Source: Asticcacaulis biprosthecium C19
GTDB lineage: Bacteria; Pseudomonadota; Alphaproteobacteria; Caulobacterales; Caulobacteraceae
Direction of reading: 5' to 3'
Length of the DNA: 64,000 nt
Assembly (NCBI RefSeq): GCF_000204015.1
Contig: NZ_GL883077.1
Coordinates: forward strand, 231,657-295,656
Part shown: in pieces, positions 40,835 through 48,729 of the stretch
Position numbering within the stretch: position 1 is the first letter of the stretch
How the letters are laid out: every line of letters begins with the position of its first letter
The notes under the pieces: model-generated
Databases searched by the model: none
Told to the model about the DNA's origin: nothing
The model's input: the letters and a program-made list of their open reading frames with translations, nothing else
Translations under genes and position numbers: made by a program

Positions 40835-42019
40835 TTAGCCGAGGCCATTGATCCGTTTGGCGTTCTTTTGCGCTGTTATGGACAGTTCGGCGGCCAGCAG
40901 GGCCTGATCCTGGTCCTGGGCCGTATGGGTGCGGTTGACGACGTCCTTGACGAACTGCGGCCCGAACGGCAACGGGCCGTTGGTGCAGTCGATGACGCGC
41001 GTGCCTTGCTGGTTGACGACGATCAGCAGGTTGCCCTTCTTTTCAACGCCGACATTGATGTATTTGCGCGCCTCGATATAGCCGTCTGTCCCTAAGATAA
41101 ACAGCCGGCCGTCGCCCCAGGTGCCCAGACCCTTCGGCGTAAACCAGTCGAGGCGAATATAGCCAAAGCCCTTGTCGCTGCGCAGCATCATGTCGCCAAA
41201 GTCCTGGAACTTGGGACGGTCGGGATGCTTCAGATTGGCAACCTGCGAGGTCACGATCTCGGCCTTGGTCGAGCCGGTGTAATAGAGAAACTGATCGACC
41301 TGGTGCGAGCCGATATCGGCCAAGATGCCGCCAAAACGGGCGTCGTCCCAGAACCAGTCCGGGCGCCCGCCACCACCGCCAGCGTCGCCCCCGTTCTGGA
41401 AGATCTGGTGCGGCGCCAGGTTGATGGTCTGGATCACCGTGCCGATGGCGCCCTGCTTGATCAGCTCGCCGGCATGGACCGCGGCGCGCACGTCCAGGCG
41501 CTCGGAATACTGGATCTTGTACATCCTGCCCGTCGATTTGATCGCCTTGCGGACATCGGCCAGCTCTTTCAGCGTGATGATGCCGGGCTTGTCGGCCAGG
41601 ACGTCCTTGCCGGCCCGCATGGCGCGCAGGCCGATCTGAGTCCGCTCGTTGGGAACCTGGGAGGTCAGGATGACCTGGAGCGACGGATCGTTGATGATCT
41701 CGTCCTGTGTCGCCTTGATCGGCACATTGGGAAAGCGTTTCGTGAAGTTGGCCAGCTTGTCGGGCTCGGAGCCCCAGGCCGAGACCAGCTCACCGCCACC
41801 GCGCATCACCGCCGCCGCCATGCCGTAGATATGGTCGTGGCTCATGCCGACGACGCCGAAGCGGATCTTGTGTTTGGGTTGCTCCTCGGGCAGCATCGGC
41901 AGGGTCTCGATGGCCGTCTGACCGGCCGCCAGAGCGGCCTCGGGTACGCCGGCGCCCATCATCGCCACCGGTGTCAAACCCGCCGCCATCAGAAACTCAC
42001 GTCGTCCGGTACGCTGCAT
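40835..42019 (-). CDS. Gfo/Idh/MocA-family oxidoreductase, Tat-exported
   Basis: This 394-residue protein has a Tat signal (TGRREFLMAAGLTPVAMMG). The Rossmann domain starts IRFGVVGMSHDHIYGMAAA, and KDVLADKPGIITLKE supplies the KP motif. The substrate domain holds a Gly-rich segment (NGGDAGGGGGRPDWF) followed by GGILADIGSHQVDQFLYY with the catalytic-type D-x-x-x-H. It is the first gene of a three-gene unit, with a 19-base gap to the next. Substrate unknown; sugar or glycoside metabolism is likely by family. Confidence 0.88.
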   Translation of the reverse strand: MQRTGRREFLMAAGLTPVAMMGAGVPEAALAAGQTAIETLPMLPEEQPKHKIRFGVVGMSHDHIYGMAAAVMRGGGELVSAWGSEPDKLANFTKRFPNVPIKATQDEIINDPSLQVILTSQVPNERTQIGLRAMRAGKDVLADKPGIITLKELADVRKAIKSTGRMYKIQYSERLDVRAAVHAGELIKQGAIGTVIQTINLAPHQIFQNGGDAGGGGGRPDWFWDDARFGGILADIGSHQVDQFLYYTGSTKAEIVTSQVANLKHPDRPKFQDFGDMMLRSDKGFGYIRLDWFTPKGLGTWGDGRLFILGTDGYIEARKYINVGVEKKGNLLIVVNQQGTRVIDCTNGPLPFGPQFVKDVVNRTHTAQDQDQALLAAELSITAQKNAKRINGLG

Positions 42020-42085
42020 GGGGTCCTCCTGTGTGGCATGGTCATTGGTCTGACCTTTTCGGCCATGATGGCCTGATCAGAAGGG

Positions 42086-42253
42086 TAAGGCAAGGGGCCT
42101 CGGGCCCCTGGACCCCATAACATGTTCGGGATTGGACTTCCTTTATAGCCAAAATAAAAGGGGCTCCGAAGTGGGCCCCTTCTATTTTGGCTATGTAGAA
42201 AATTCAAACTCTGACGCGTTACGGGGTCCAGGGGTCCGAGGCCCCTTGCCTTA
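42086..42253. repeat. Dispersed repeat family C, copy 1 (168 bp)
   Basis: Inverted ends TAAGGCAAGGGGCCTCGGGC and its counterpart ending in GGCCCCTTGCCTTA each form hairpins. The centre carries a terminator-like hairpin, AAAAGGGGCTCC-gaagt-GGGCCCCTT, within a larger AGCCAAAATA...TATTTTGGCT stem. The last three bases are the complement of the nrdA TAA stop. The copy at 47748-47914 aligns end to end. No ORF is present. Confidence 0.88.
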
Positions 42254-44122
42254 CTGACACGCCAGACATTCCTCATAATCCGTCTTCGGCGTCGACATCT
42301 TTTCCACGATTTCCTTGGTTTCGCTGCCGGCGTGCGAGGCGCGCTGGACCGACTTGGAGCGCAGATAGTACATCGACTTCAGGCCCTGTTCCCAAGCCGT
42401 CCAGTGCAGCATGTGCAAGTCCCATTTGTCGACATCACCGGGCAAGAAGATGTTCAGCGACTGCGACTGGCAGATTTCTGGCGTGCGGTCGGCCGCCAGT
42501 TCCACCACCCAGCGCTGGTCGATTTCGAACGCTGTCTTGAACACGAACTTTTCGTCTTCGCTCAATTCGTCCAGATGCTGCACCGAACCTTCGTGCTGGA
42601 CGATGTTGTCCCACACCTCGGCCGTGTTGATGCCCTTGGTTTCCAGCAGGCGCTCCAGGTATGGGTTCTTCACCGCAAACGAACCCGACAGGGTCTTGTG
42701 CGTGTAGATATTGGCCGGGATCGGTTCGATGCCGGCCGAGGTGCCGCCACAGATGATCGAGATCGACGCCGTCGGGGCGATGGCCAGCTTGTGCGAGAAG
42801 CGCTCCATGACACCACGCTCTTCGGCGTCGCGGCACGGTCCGCGCTCCTGACCGAGCTTGATCGACGCCTTGTCGGCTTCGCGGCGCAGGTGCTTGAACA
42901 GACGCATGTTCCACGACTTGGCCATGGCGGATTCGAAGGCCACGCCCTGAGCCTGCAGGAAGGAGTGGAAGCCCATCAGGCCCAGGCCGACGGAACGTTC
43001 GCACAGGGCGGAATAGACGGCCGAATCCATCGAACCCGGGGCACACTGGATGAAGTCTTCCAGCACGTTGTCGAGGAAGCGCATGACATCCTCGATAAAG
43101 CCCGGCGCGTCGCGCCATTCCATAAAGGTTTCGGCATTGACCGACGACAGGCAGCACACCGCCGTGCGGTCCTGGCCGCGATGGTCCGGGCCCGTGTGCA
43201 GCATGATTTCCGAGCACAGGTTCGACTGGGTCACCTTCAGGCCCAGTTCGCGCTGATGCTGCGGCATAGAGCGGTTGATGGTGTCGTTAAAGATTAGATA
43301 GGGCTCGCCGGTTTGCAGGCGGATTTCCAGGATCTTCTGCCACAGGTTACGGGCGTCGATGTAGCGCACGACCTCGTCGTTCTTCGGCGAACGCAGGCCG
43401 AACGGCGTCCCATCGCGCACGGCCTCCATGAATTCGTCGGTAATGCCGATACCATGGTGCAGGTTCAGGCTCTTGCGGTTGAAGTCGCCCGACGGCTTGC
43501 GAATTTCCAGGAACTCTTCGATTTCCGGGTGGAAGACGTCGAGATAGACGGCCGCCGAACCGCGGCGCAGGGAGCCCTGCGAAATCGCCAGGGTCAGCGA
43601 GTCCATCACGCGGATGAAGGGGATGATGCCTGAGGTTTGACCGGCGCCCTTGACCTTTTCACCGATCGAGCGGACGCGGCCCCAATAGGTGCCGATGCCG
43701 CCGCCATTGCTGGCCAGGGCGACGTTCTCGTTCCAGGTGCCGACTATGCCTTCCAGGCTGTCCGGCACGGCATTCAAAAAGCAGGAGATCGGCAAGCCGC
43801 GCGAGGCGCCGCCATTGCTCAGCACCGGGGTCGCCGGCATGAACCACAGTCTGGAGATATAGTCGTAAATGCGTTGGGCATGCTCGCTGTCGTCGGCATA
43901 GGTGGTGGCCACACGGGCAAACATGTCCTGATAGGACTCGCCGGGCATCAGATACCGGTCGTCCAGGGTCGTCTTGCCAAAATCGGTCAGGAGGGCATCA
44001 CGCGAAGGGTCGGTAACCACATGCTTATGCAGCTTGAACTCAGGACGCACCTTTGGGCGAACAGCCATGTTCGCCTTAAAGGGTACAGAAACCTCACGCT
44101 TGACCGCTTCACTCGCTGACAT
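42251..44122 (-). CDS. nrdA: Ribonucleoside-diphosphate reductase, alpha subunit (class I)
   Basis: This 623-residue protein is shorter than E. coli NrdA and appears to lack the N-terminal ATP-cone activity domain; residues 1-60 are linker-like. Catalytic landmarks are ATPVLSNGGASRGLPISCFL with the first active Cys, SNLCSEIML (N-x-C-x-E) and TAVCCLSSVNAE. The C-terminus ends CLACQ, giving the mobile CxxC that is reduced by thioredoxin or glutaredoxin. It makes dNDPs. No nrdB is in the window. The stop codon is part of the family C repeat. Confidence 0.93.
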   Translation of the reverse strand: MSASEAVKREVSVPFKANMAVRPKVRPEFKLHKHVVTDPSRDALLTDFGKTTLDDRYLMPGESYQDMFARVATTYADDSEHAQRIYDYISRLWFMPATPVLSNGGASRGLPISCFLNAVPDSLEGIVGTWNENVALASNGGGIGTYWGRVRSIGEKVKGAGQTSGIIPFIRVMDSLTLAISQGSLRRGSAAVYLDVFHPEIEEFLEIRKPSGDFNRKSLNLHHGIGITDEFMEAVRDGTPFGLRSPKNDEVVRYIDARNLWQKILEIRLQTGEPYLIFNDTINRSMPQHQRELGLKVTQSNLCSEIMLHTGPDHRGQDRTAVCCLSSVNAETFMEWRDAPGFIEDVMRFLDNVLEDFIQCAPGSMDSAVYSALCERSVGLGLMGFHSFLQAQGVAFESAMAKSWNMRLFKHLRREADKASIKLGQERGPCRDAEERGVMERFSHKLAIAPTASISIICGGTSAGIEPIPANIYTHKTLSGSFAVKNPYLERLLETKGINTAEVWDNIVQHEGSVQHLDELSEDEKFVFKTAFEIDQRWVVELAADRTPEICQSQSLNIFLPGDVDKWDLHMLHWTAWEQGLKSMYYLRSKSVQRASHAGSETKEIVEKMSTPKTDYEECLACQ

Positions 44123-44172
44123 AATCGCCTTAACCCTTGGGTAGAAACTGAACCATGCGGGGCGCCGCCAAA

Positions 44173-44184
44173 ACTACATGTAGT
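44173..44184. promoter_or_regulatory. Putative NrdR box upstream of nrdA
   Basis: A 12-base perfect palindrome, ACTACATGTAGT, lies 50 bases before the nrdA start. NrdR boxes are short AT-centred palindromes near reductase promoters, usually in pairs about three helical turns apart. I see only one convincing copy, so the assignment is tentative. Confidence 0.35.
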
Positions 44185-44367
44185 GTCTAGGCTGCCCCGT
44201 TCGTCGATATATGGGGCTTAATCCGGTGAGTCCGTCAAGCGGCCAACACCCTGTTCAGGCGAACTTTTTCGTTAATGAGACGTAAATTTTTTTTCTTTTT
44301 TCAAGAGCCTCAAGGGTTTGGACGATCTTTACACAAATTAACCAACATCACGATTTCTGTGAACGAA

Positions 44368-44736
44368 TCAGACGACGATTTGGGACTCGGTTTCCGACAG
44401 ATAGCGGTCAAGTCGATTGTGCCGGTCAACCAGCACGACTCTGGGGACAATCGGGGCCTGCGTGAGCTCAAATCCCATAATGATGATCTGTTCGCCCTCG
44501 CCGATAAGATGCGCTGCGGCGCCATTCATGGCGATGGTGCCCGAATCCCGGTCGCCCTTGATGACGTAGGTTTCCAGCCGAGCGCCCGAGGTGTTGGAGA
44601 CAACGAGCACGCGTTCACCTTCCCAAAGGCCAACGGCGTCCATCAGGCTTTCATCAATGGTGATCGACCCGACATAGGCCAGGTTGGCTTCGCTGACATA
44701 GGCGTTGTGGATTTTGGAACGGAGGCAATGACGCAT
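44368..44736 (-). CDS. panD: Aspartate 1-decarboxylase
   Basis: This 122-residue proenzyme makes beta-alanine for pantothenate. The self-cleavage site is YVG23-S24-ITID, where Ser becomes the pyruvoyl group; other family marks are LEGERVLVVSNTSGARLET-like strands and NGAAAHLIGEGEQIIIMGF. I start at ATG 44736; GTG 44754 is an alternative. The upstream DNA is replaced 26 bases before the ATG by the GxxExxY cassette, so its native promoter may be displaced. Confidence 0.93.
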   Translation of the reverse strand: MRHCLRSKIHNAYVSEANLAYVGSITIDESLMDAVGLWEGERVLVVSNTSGARLETYVIKGDRDSGTIAMNGAAAHLIGEGEQIIIMGFELTQAPIVPRVVLVDRHNRLDRYLSETESQIVV

Positions 44737-44761
44737 GGGCGGTTCTTTTGACACTTTGGAA

Positions 44762-44822
44762 GAGGAACACGGAAAACACTGAAAGACGCTCGCAAGCGAG
44801 CGCCGACACGGAAAACACGAAA
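44762..44822. repeat. Left inverted repeat of the GxxExxY cassette
   Basis: Conserved arms flank the hairpin CGCTCGC-aa-GCGAGCG (about 44788-44803). Its arms match the reverse complement of 45201-45262 at nearly every position, while the hairpin itself is different. Confidence 0.9.
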
Positions 44823-44823
44823 G

Positions 44824-45201
44824 TCAGAGAACAACCCGGTCGATCTGCACCTTTCCCGGCGCCCCGAAATTGACAACGAGACCGAGGCGCAGCCCTGTAG
44901 CTTTCAGGTAATGAAGCAGTTGCAACTTGTGCTCTGGAGCGATGCTTTGCATCACCTTCAATTCGAGAATGATCTTGTTAAAACAGACAAAGTCAGCGCG
45001 ATAGAACTGGTTAAGGGCTTCGCCCTTGTAGGTCAGGTTAAGAGCACGGTGCGCAACATAATCGATGCCGAGTTTCTGAAACTCCCGTTCCAGGCATTCC
45101 TGGTAGACCGCCTCGAGAAACCCGGAACCCATTTCTCGATAAACTTCAAACACCGCGCCACGGACGCGAAAGACTTCGTCTTCAAACAGCAGTTCCGCCA
45201 T
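44824..45201 (-). CDS. GxxExxY-family protein, PD-(D/E)XK nuclease superfamily
   Basis: This 125-residue protein contains G27-F-L-E-A-V-Y, the motif naming the family, then LNQFYRADFVCFNKIILELK, which supplies the Asp and the E-x-K of a PD-(D/E)XK-type metal site, and QLLHYLKATGLRLGLVVNFG towards the end. Length is normal for the family and all key residues are present. The physiological role of the family is unknown. It sits exactly between inverted repeats and directly upstream of panD. Confidence 0.92.
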   Translation of the reverse strand: MAELLFEDEVFRVRGAVFEVYREMGSGFLEAVYQECLEREFQKLGIDYVAHRALNLTYKGEALNQFYRADFVCFNKIILELKVMQSIAPEHKLQLLHYLKATGLRLGLVVNFGAPGKVQIDRVVL

Positions 45202-45262
45202 TTCGTGTTTTCCGTGTTGAGGTTCGCGAAGCGAACATCCTTCGGTGTTTTCCGTGTTCCTC
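45201..45262. repeat. Right inverted repeat of the GxxExxY cassette
   Basis: Conserved arms flank the hairpin GTTCGC-ttc-GCGAAC (in the minus sense, about 45222-45236). It is the inverted partner of 44762-44822 and includes the first base of the gene's start codon. Confidence 0.9.
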
Positions 45263-45301
45263 TTAAACGCTCAACGGGAAAGCGCCAAGACTTACCAATG
45301 C

Positions 45302-45325
45302 AAAAAGGCCCGGACAAGCCGGGCC
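45302..45325 (-). terminator. Rho-independent terminator after the DUF883 gene
   Basis: GGCCCGG (45307-45313) pairs with CCGGGCC (45319-45325), and the minus-strand transcript then reads UUUUU. It lies 22 bases after the stop of the minus-strand gene at 45348-45656. Confidence 0.8.
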
Positions 45326-45347
45326 GAGAAAAGAAACGCTACTAACC

Positions 45348-45656
45348 TCAATACGCCCGTTCGCTGCGGTGGGTCAGGATAAAGCCCAAAACCACGCCGA
45401 CAGCCAAAGCCACCGCCGTCGAGGAAAGCGGGTGGTCGTCCACGGCGCTCACCGCCCGCTTGCTGGCCGTCGACAGTTCGTCCGTCGCCATATCGGTGAA
45501 CTGTTTGATACGCGCCTCGGCGACACGGGCCTTCTTGGCCAACTGGCCATAGACGTGCTCGACCTCGTACTTGATGGTCTCGGCCAGAGACTGGACATCG
45601 TCTTCACTGAACGATTTGATCTTGTCGGCAGCCGCCTTGGCTTTCGGGGACAGCAT
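45348..45656 (-). CDS. DUF883 (YqjD/ElaB-like) membrane-anchored protein
   Basis: This 102-residue protein is mostly amphipathic helix (residues 1-70, rich in Ala, Lys and Glu), followed by a C-terminal membrane helix (TAVALAVGVVLGFILTHRSE). The layout matches YqjD/ElaB, which bind ribosomes and anchor them to the inner membrane in stationary phase in E. coli. The short basic end (HRSERAY) fits the family's C-terminal R-x-E/R-x pattern. Stress or stationary-phase expression is expected, but not shown here. Confidence 0.8.
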   Translation of the reverse strand: MLSPKAKAAADKIKSFSEDDVQSLAETIKYEVEHVYGQLAKKARVAEARIKQFTDMATDELSTASKRAVSAVDDHPLSSTAVALAVGVVLGFILTHRSERAY

Positions 45657-45756
45657 GACAGACTCCTTGCGTTGAACACAGAAGAAAGGACTCTACGCCG
45701 ATCGCCACGAGTCCGCCGTCACATTTTACCCGCGCGGCAGTAATTTTTCCGTATGT

Positions 45757-46446
45757 TTATTCCGACCACAGATCAGTGATGTCGCCCTTGCGGTTCAGCA
45801 TGTGCACCGCCTTCTTGATGACGGCGAGAACGTTTTCGATCCGCGCCTCGCTCTCATAGGTCAGGGCCGAGCGATGCATGCCATCCAGCGCAAACCGTGC
45901 GAGGTCACGCGACGCCTGGAACCGCGCGTCGTTGCCGGCCATGATAAAGCCCGGCGTCGCCCGCCCCATCGCCGCCTTGTCGAAAGCCTCCTGAGCCGGG
46001 GCGATCGCCTTGGCGACCTCGGCATCCTGGCGGCCGGCGCGTTCCAGCGCCAGAAACGCCGAGAACGGTATCGAACTCAGCAGGCGCCAATAGGCCTCGA
46101 TCGCGCCGTCCAGCGCGTCCTGACCCGGCTTCAACTTCTTGGCCTCAGCTTCAAAAGCGGCCTCACGCGCGGCATGGATATGCCAGGCCGCTGCTTCGAC
46201 CAGATCCTCGCGCGTCGGGAAATGGTACAGCATGGCGCCGCGGGTCAGGCCGCAGGCCTCGGCGATGGCGGCATTGCCGGCACGGAAATAGCCAAGTTCC
46301 GCAAACAGCCGCATGGCCGTGTCGAGGATCTGAACCCGCGTGCGGCGCGACTTTGGCGTATCACGCGTAGGTGGGGGGGTGTCGCGCGCAGGAGGATCCT
46401 TCGCCGAACTATCCCGCACCTGCGCTGGTTTACCACGCTCGTTCAT
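45757..46446 (-). CDS. TetR-family transcriptional regulator
   Basis: This 229-residue protein has an N-terminal polar tail (residues 1-32, Pro/Thr-rich), then a TetR HTH domain (TRVQILDTAMRLFAELGYFR and IAEACGLTRGAMLYHFPTRE, about 35-80). The C-terminal ligand domain is family-poor. No obvious efflux or enzyme gene is adjacent: DUF883 follows and a glycosyltransferase is divergent with a 233-base gap, which is the most likely place for its operator. The ligand is unknown. Confidence 0.9.
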   Translation of the reverse strand: MNERGKPAQVRDSSAKDPPARDTPPPTRDTPKSRRTRVQILDTAMRLFAELGYFRAGNAAIAEACGLTRGAMLYHFPTREDLVEAAAWHIHAAREAAFEAEAKKLKPGQDALDGAIEAYWRLLSSIPFSAFLALERAGRQDAEVAKAIAPAQEAFDKAAMGRATPGFIMAGNDARFQASRDLARFALDGMHRSALTYESEARIENVLAVIKKAVHMLNRKGDITDLWSE

Positions 46447-46679
46447 TCTACTCTTCCGCCGTCAACTACACCGACGGTCATATCGGCTACTCCCCGTCAT
46501 TTAAAAATAAGGCATTTTGCCAGTTAGGCAAGCCAGAACTCGCGAATTCTTCGCAAGTTTCAGCGGCTTCCACTTTTTGTGCGTAGCAAAATGCAACAGC
46601 CGTTGAGCGCTGGCACCTTGCCAAGCCCTCATGAAGCGGGCAAAGGGAATTTACGGATTTCCTTTATAGGACAAAACAC

Positions 46680-47750
46680 GTGCGTATCTTGCTGGCCACC
46701 GACGCGTGGGAGCCTCAGGTCAATGGTGTCGTGACGACACTTCGGCGGACCATGGCGGAATGCGAAAAGCTGGGCCACGAGTTCAAGGTCATCGAATATA
46801 ATCAGTTCAAGACCGTGTCCTGGCCGGATTATCCCGAGGTCAAGCTGGCCCTGGGCTGTTACGAAGAAGTCCGCGAAATCATCCAGGACTACGAACCCGA
46901 CGCCATCCACATTGCGACCGAAGGCTTTGTCGGCCTGGCGGCACGGCGGGTCTGCCAGGAATGGAAGCTGCCGTTTACCACCAGCTATCACACCAAGTTT
47001 CCGGAATATGTCTCGGCGCGCCTGCCGATACCGCTGTCGTGGGGCTATGCCTTCATGCGCTGGTTCCATAAGCCATCCGGCCGGGTCATGGTGGCGACCG
47101 CGACCCTGGCGCGCGACCTGGAATCGCGCGGCTTTATCAATATCTCGCCGTGGACCCGCGGAGTCGACACCGAAACCTTCCGGCCGGGGCTGGAACCCAT
47201 TTTCGGTGACCTGCCACGACCCATCATGACGTATGTCGGTCGGGTGGCGGTCGAAAAGAATATCGAAGCCTTCCTGAAGCTGAACCTGCCCGGCACAAAG
47301 GTGGTGGTGGGCAAGGGGCCGCAACTGGAAGAGTTGCGGACGAAGTATCCGAACGTCGTGTTTACCGGCCCGCGCTTTGGCGAGGATCTGGCGCGGTCCT
47401 ATGCCGACTCGGATGTGTTCGTCTTCCCGTCTCTGACCGATACGTTTGGCCTGGTGATCACCGAAGCCATGGCCGCTGGCACGCCGGTCGCCGCCTTCCC
47501 GGCGCACGGTCCGATCGATATCATACCGGGCTCCGGGGCCGGCGCCATCAACGATGACCTGGCCGTGGCCATCACCGAAGCGCTGAAGATCGACCGCAAG
47601 GACGTCCGCGCCTACGCCGAGAAGTTCTCCTGGCCGGAATGCGCCGCCGAATTCATCCGCAACCTGGAACCCTATCCGGAACCGGCCAAGACCAAGCTGT
47701 GGAACAAGCTGCGGCATCTGACGCGGAAGCGTGGCAGTAAGAAGGTTTAA
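46680..47750 (+). CDS. GT4-type glycosyltransferase
   Basis: This 356-residue protein starts at GTG. The N-terminal Rossmann domain begins MRILLATDAWEPQVNGVVTT, and the C-terminal domain has the GT4 E-x7-E region (DVFVFPSLTDTFGLVITEAMAAGTPVAA) and KNIEAFLKLNLPGTKVVVGK. It resembles the GDP-mannose- or UDP-glucuronate-using transferases that glycosylate diacylglycerol or phosphatidylinositol-type acceptors. The acceptor here is unknown. The TAA stop coincides with the first bases of the family C repeat. Confidence 0.88.
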   Translation: MRILLATDAWEPQVNGVVTTLRRTMAECEKLGHEFKVIEYNQFKTVSWPDYPEVKLALGCYEEVREIIQDYEPDAIHIATEGFVGLAARRVCQEWKLPFTTSYHTKFPEYVSARLPIPLSWGYAFMRWFHKPSGRVMVATATLARDLESRGFINISPWTRGVDTETFRPGLEPIFGDLPRPIMTYVGRVAVEKNIEAFLKLNLPGTKVVVGKGPQLEELRTKYPNVVFTGPRFGEDLARSYADSDVFVFPSLTDTFGLVITEAMAAGTPVAAFPAHGPIDIIPGSGAGAINDDLAVAITEALKIDRKDVRAYAEKFSWPECAAEFIRNLEPYPEPAKTKLWNKLRHLTRKRGSKKV

Positions 47751-47914
47751 GGCAAGGGGCCGCAGGCCCCTGGACCCCGTAACTCGTTCAGGATTGGGCT
47801 TCTAAAAAACCAAATAAAAAAGGGCTCCGAAGTGGGCCCTTTTTTATTTGGCTATGTAGAAATCTCAAGCTCGAACAGGTTGTGGGGTCCAGGGGTCTGT
47901 GACCCCTGGTCTTA
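47748..47914. repeat. Dispersed repeat family C, copy 2 (about 167 bp)
   Basis: It begins at the glycosyltransferase TAA (TAAGGCAAGGGGCCGCAGGC) and ends GACCCCTGGTCTTA at 47914. The centre has a terminator hairpin AAAAAAGGGCTCC-gaagt-GGGCCCTTTTTT. It aligns with copy 1 at 42086-42253 over the full length; the flanking linkers are diverged. It separates the convergent glycosyltransferase and phnE genes. Confidence 0.88.
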
Positions 47915-47922
47915 AGACCCTT

Positions 47923-48729
47923 TTACAACAATCGCTTACGGATCTGCGCCGAGACCATATCGATCAGCATCACAGTGACCACGATGACGATGACGATCGC
48001 CGCTGTGACCGGATAATCGAAGCTCTTGATATTTTCGAACAGCACGAACCCGATACCGCCGGCGCCAATCAGGCCCAGTATGGTCGACGACCGCACGTTC
48101 GATTCGAACCGGTACAAGGCAAACGACGTCCACAGCGGCGCCACCTGCGGGATGACACCCCAGATCACCTCATGCAGCCGCGATCCGCCCGTGGCGCGCA
48201 CGCCTTCGACCGGCGCCTTGTCGATAGCCTCGACCGCTTCGGAGAAAAGCTTGGCCAACACACCGGCATTATGCAGCGCCATGGCCAGCACCCCGGCTAG
48301 AGCGCCAGGTCCGACCGCAACGAAAAAGGCCGTCGCCAGCACGATTTCGTTCATCGACCGCAGCAGGTCCATGAAACGACGCACCGGTTGGACGATCCAC
48401 TGCGGCGCGATGTTCGAGGACCCCAACAGGGCCAGCGGGATCGCCAGGAACACCGACAGCACCGTGCCCCATACAGCGATCGCGATGGTCACCCACATTT
48501 CCGGCAGGTAGATCTTGAACAGGTCTTTGAAATTGGGGTGCAGATAACCCTTGGTGTACTCGACCGTATTGGGCCAGTTTTCGACCAGCAAGCCCAGCTC
48601 CGCGATCTTGGCGGGTTTGAAAGCCATGAACAGCAAGATGACGACGGCAATCGTCAGACCCCAATTGGTCGCACGCGTACCGACCGATGGCGACGGCGGC
48701 GTCAGGGCGGTGGCGTCACCTTGGCTCAT
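47923..48729 (-). CDS. phnE: Phosphonate-type ABC transporter permease
   Basis: This 268-residue inner-membrane protein has about six membrane helices. The permease EAA loop is VEAIDKAPVEGVRATGGSRL followed by HEVIWGVIPQVAPLW, and the end reads STILGLIGAGGIGFVLFENI, all typical of PhnE. It overlaps the phnD stop by 4 bases. With phnC and phnD it forms a complete importer for phosphonate, phosphite or a related phosphorus ester. No C-P lyase or phosphonatase gene is in view. Confidence 0.92.
   Translation of the reverse strand: MSQGDATALTPPSPSVGTRATNWGLTIAVVILLFMAFKPAKIAELGLLVENWPNTVEYTKGYLHPNFKDLFKIYLPEMWVTIAIAVWGTVLSVFLAIPLALLGSSNIAPQWIVQPVRRFMDLLRSMNEIVLATAFFVAVGPGALAGVLAMALHNAGVLAKLFSEAVEAIDKAPVEGVRATGGSRLHEVIWGVIPQVAPLWTSFALYRFESNVRSSTILGLIGAGGIGFVLFENIKSFDYPVTAAIVIVIVVTVMLIDMVSAQIRKRLL

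Larger units (their letters stand above)
44762..45262. mobile_element. Candidate inverted-repeat cassette carrying a GxxExxY gene (501 bp)
   Basis: Near-identical inverted repeats at 44762-44822 (61 bp) and 45201-45262 (62 bp) box a single 378-bp gene. The gene's stop is one base inside the left repeat, and its ATG overlaps the right repeat by one base. Each repeat ends in GAGGAACACGGAAAACAC and ACACGGAAAACACGAAA with a hairpin in the middle. The hairpin sequences differ but both pair perfectly, so the fold is conserved. No target duplication is visible. Confidence 0.65.

Noticed and set aside
44762-45262. Classical insertion sequence
   Set aside because: The boxed gene is not a transposase, the repeats contain internal hairpins, and no target-site duplication is visible.
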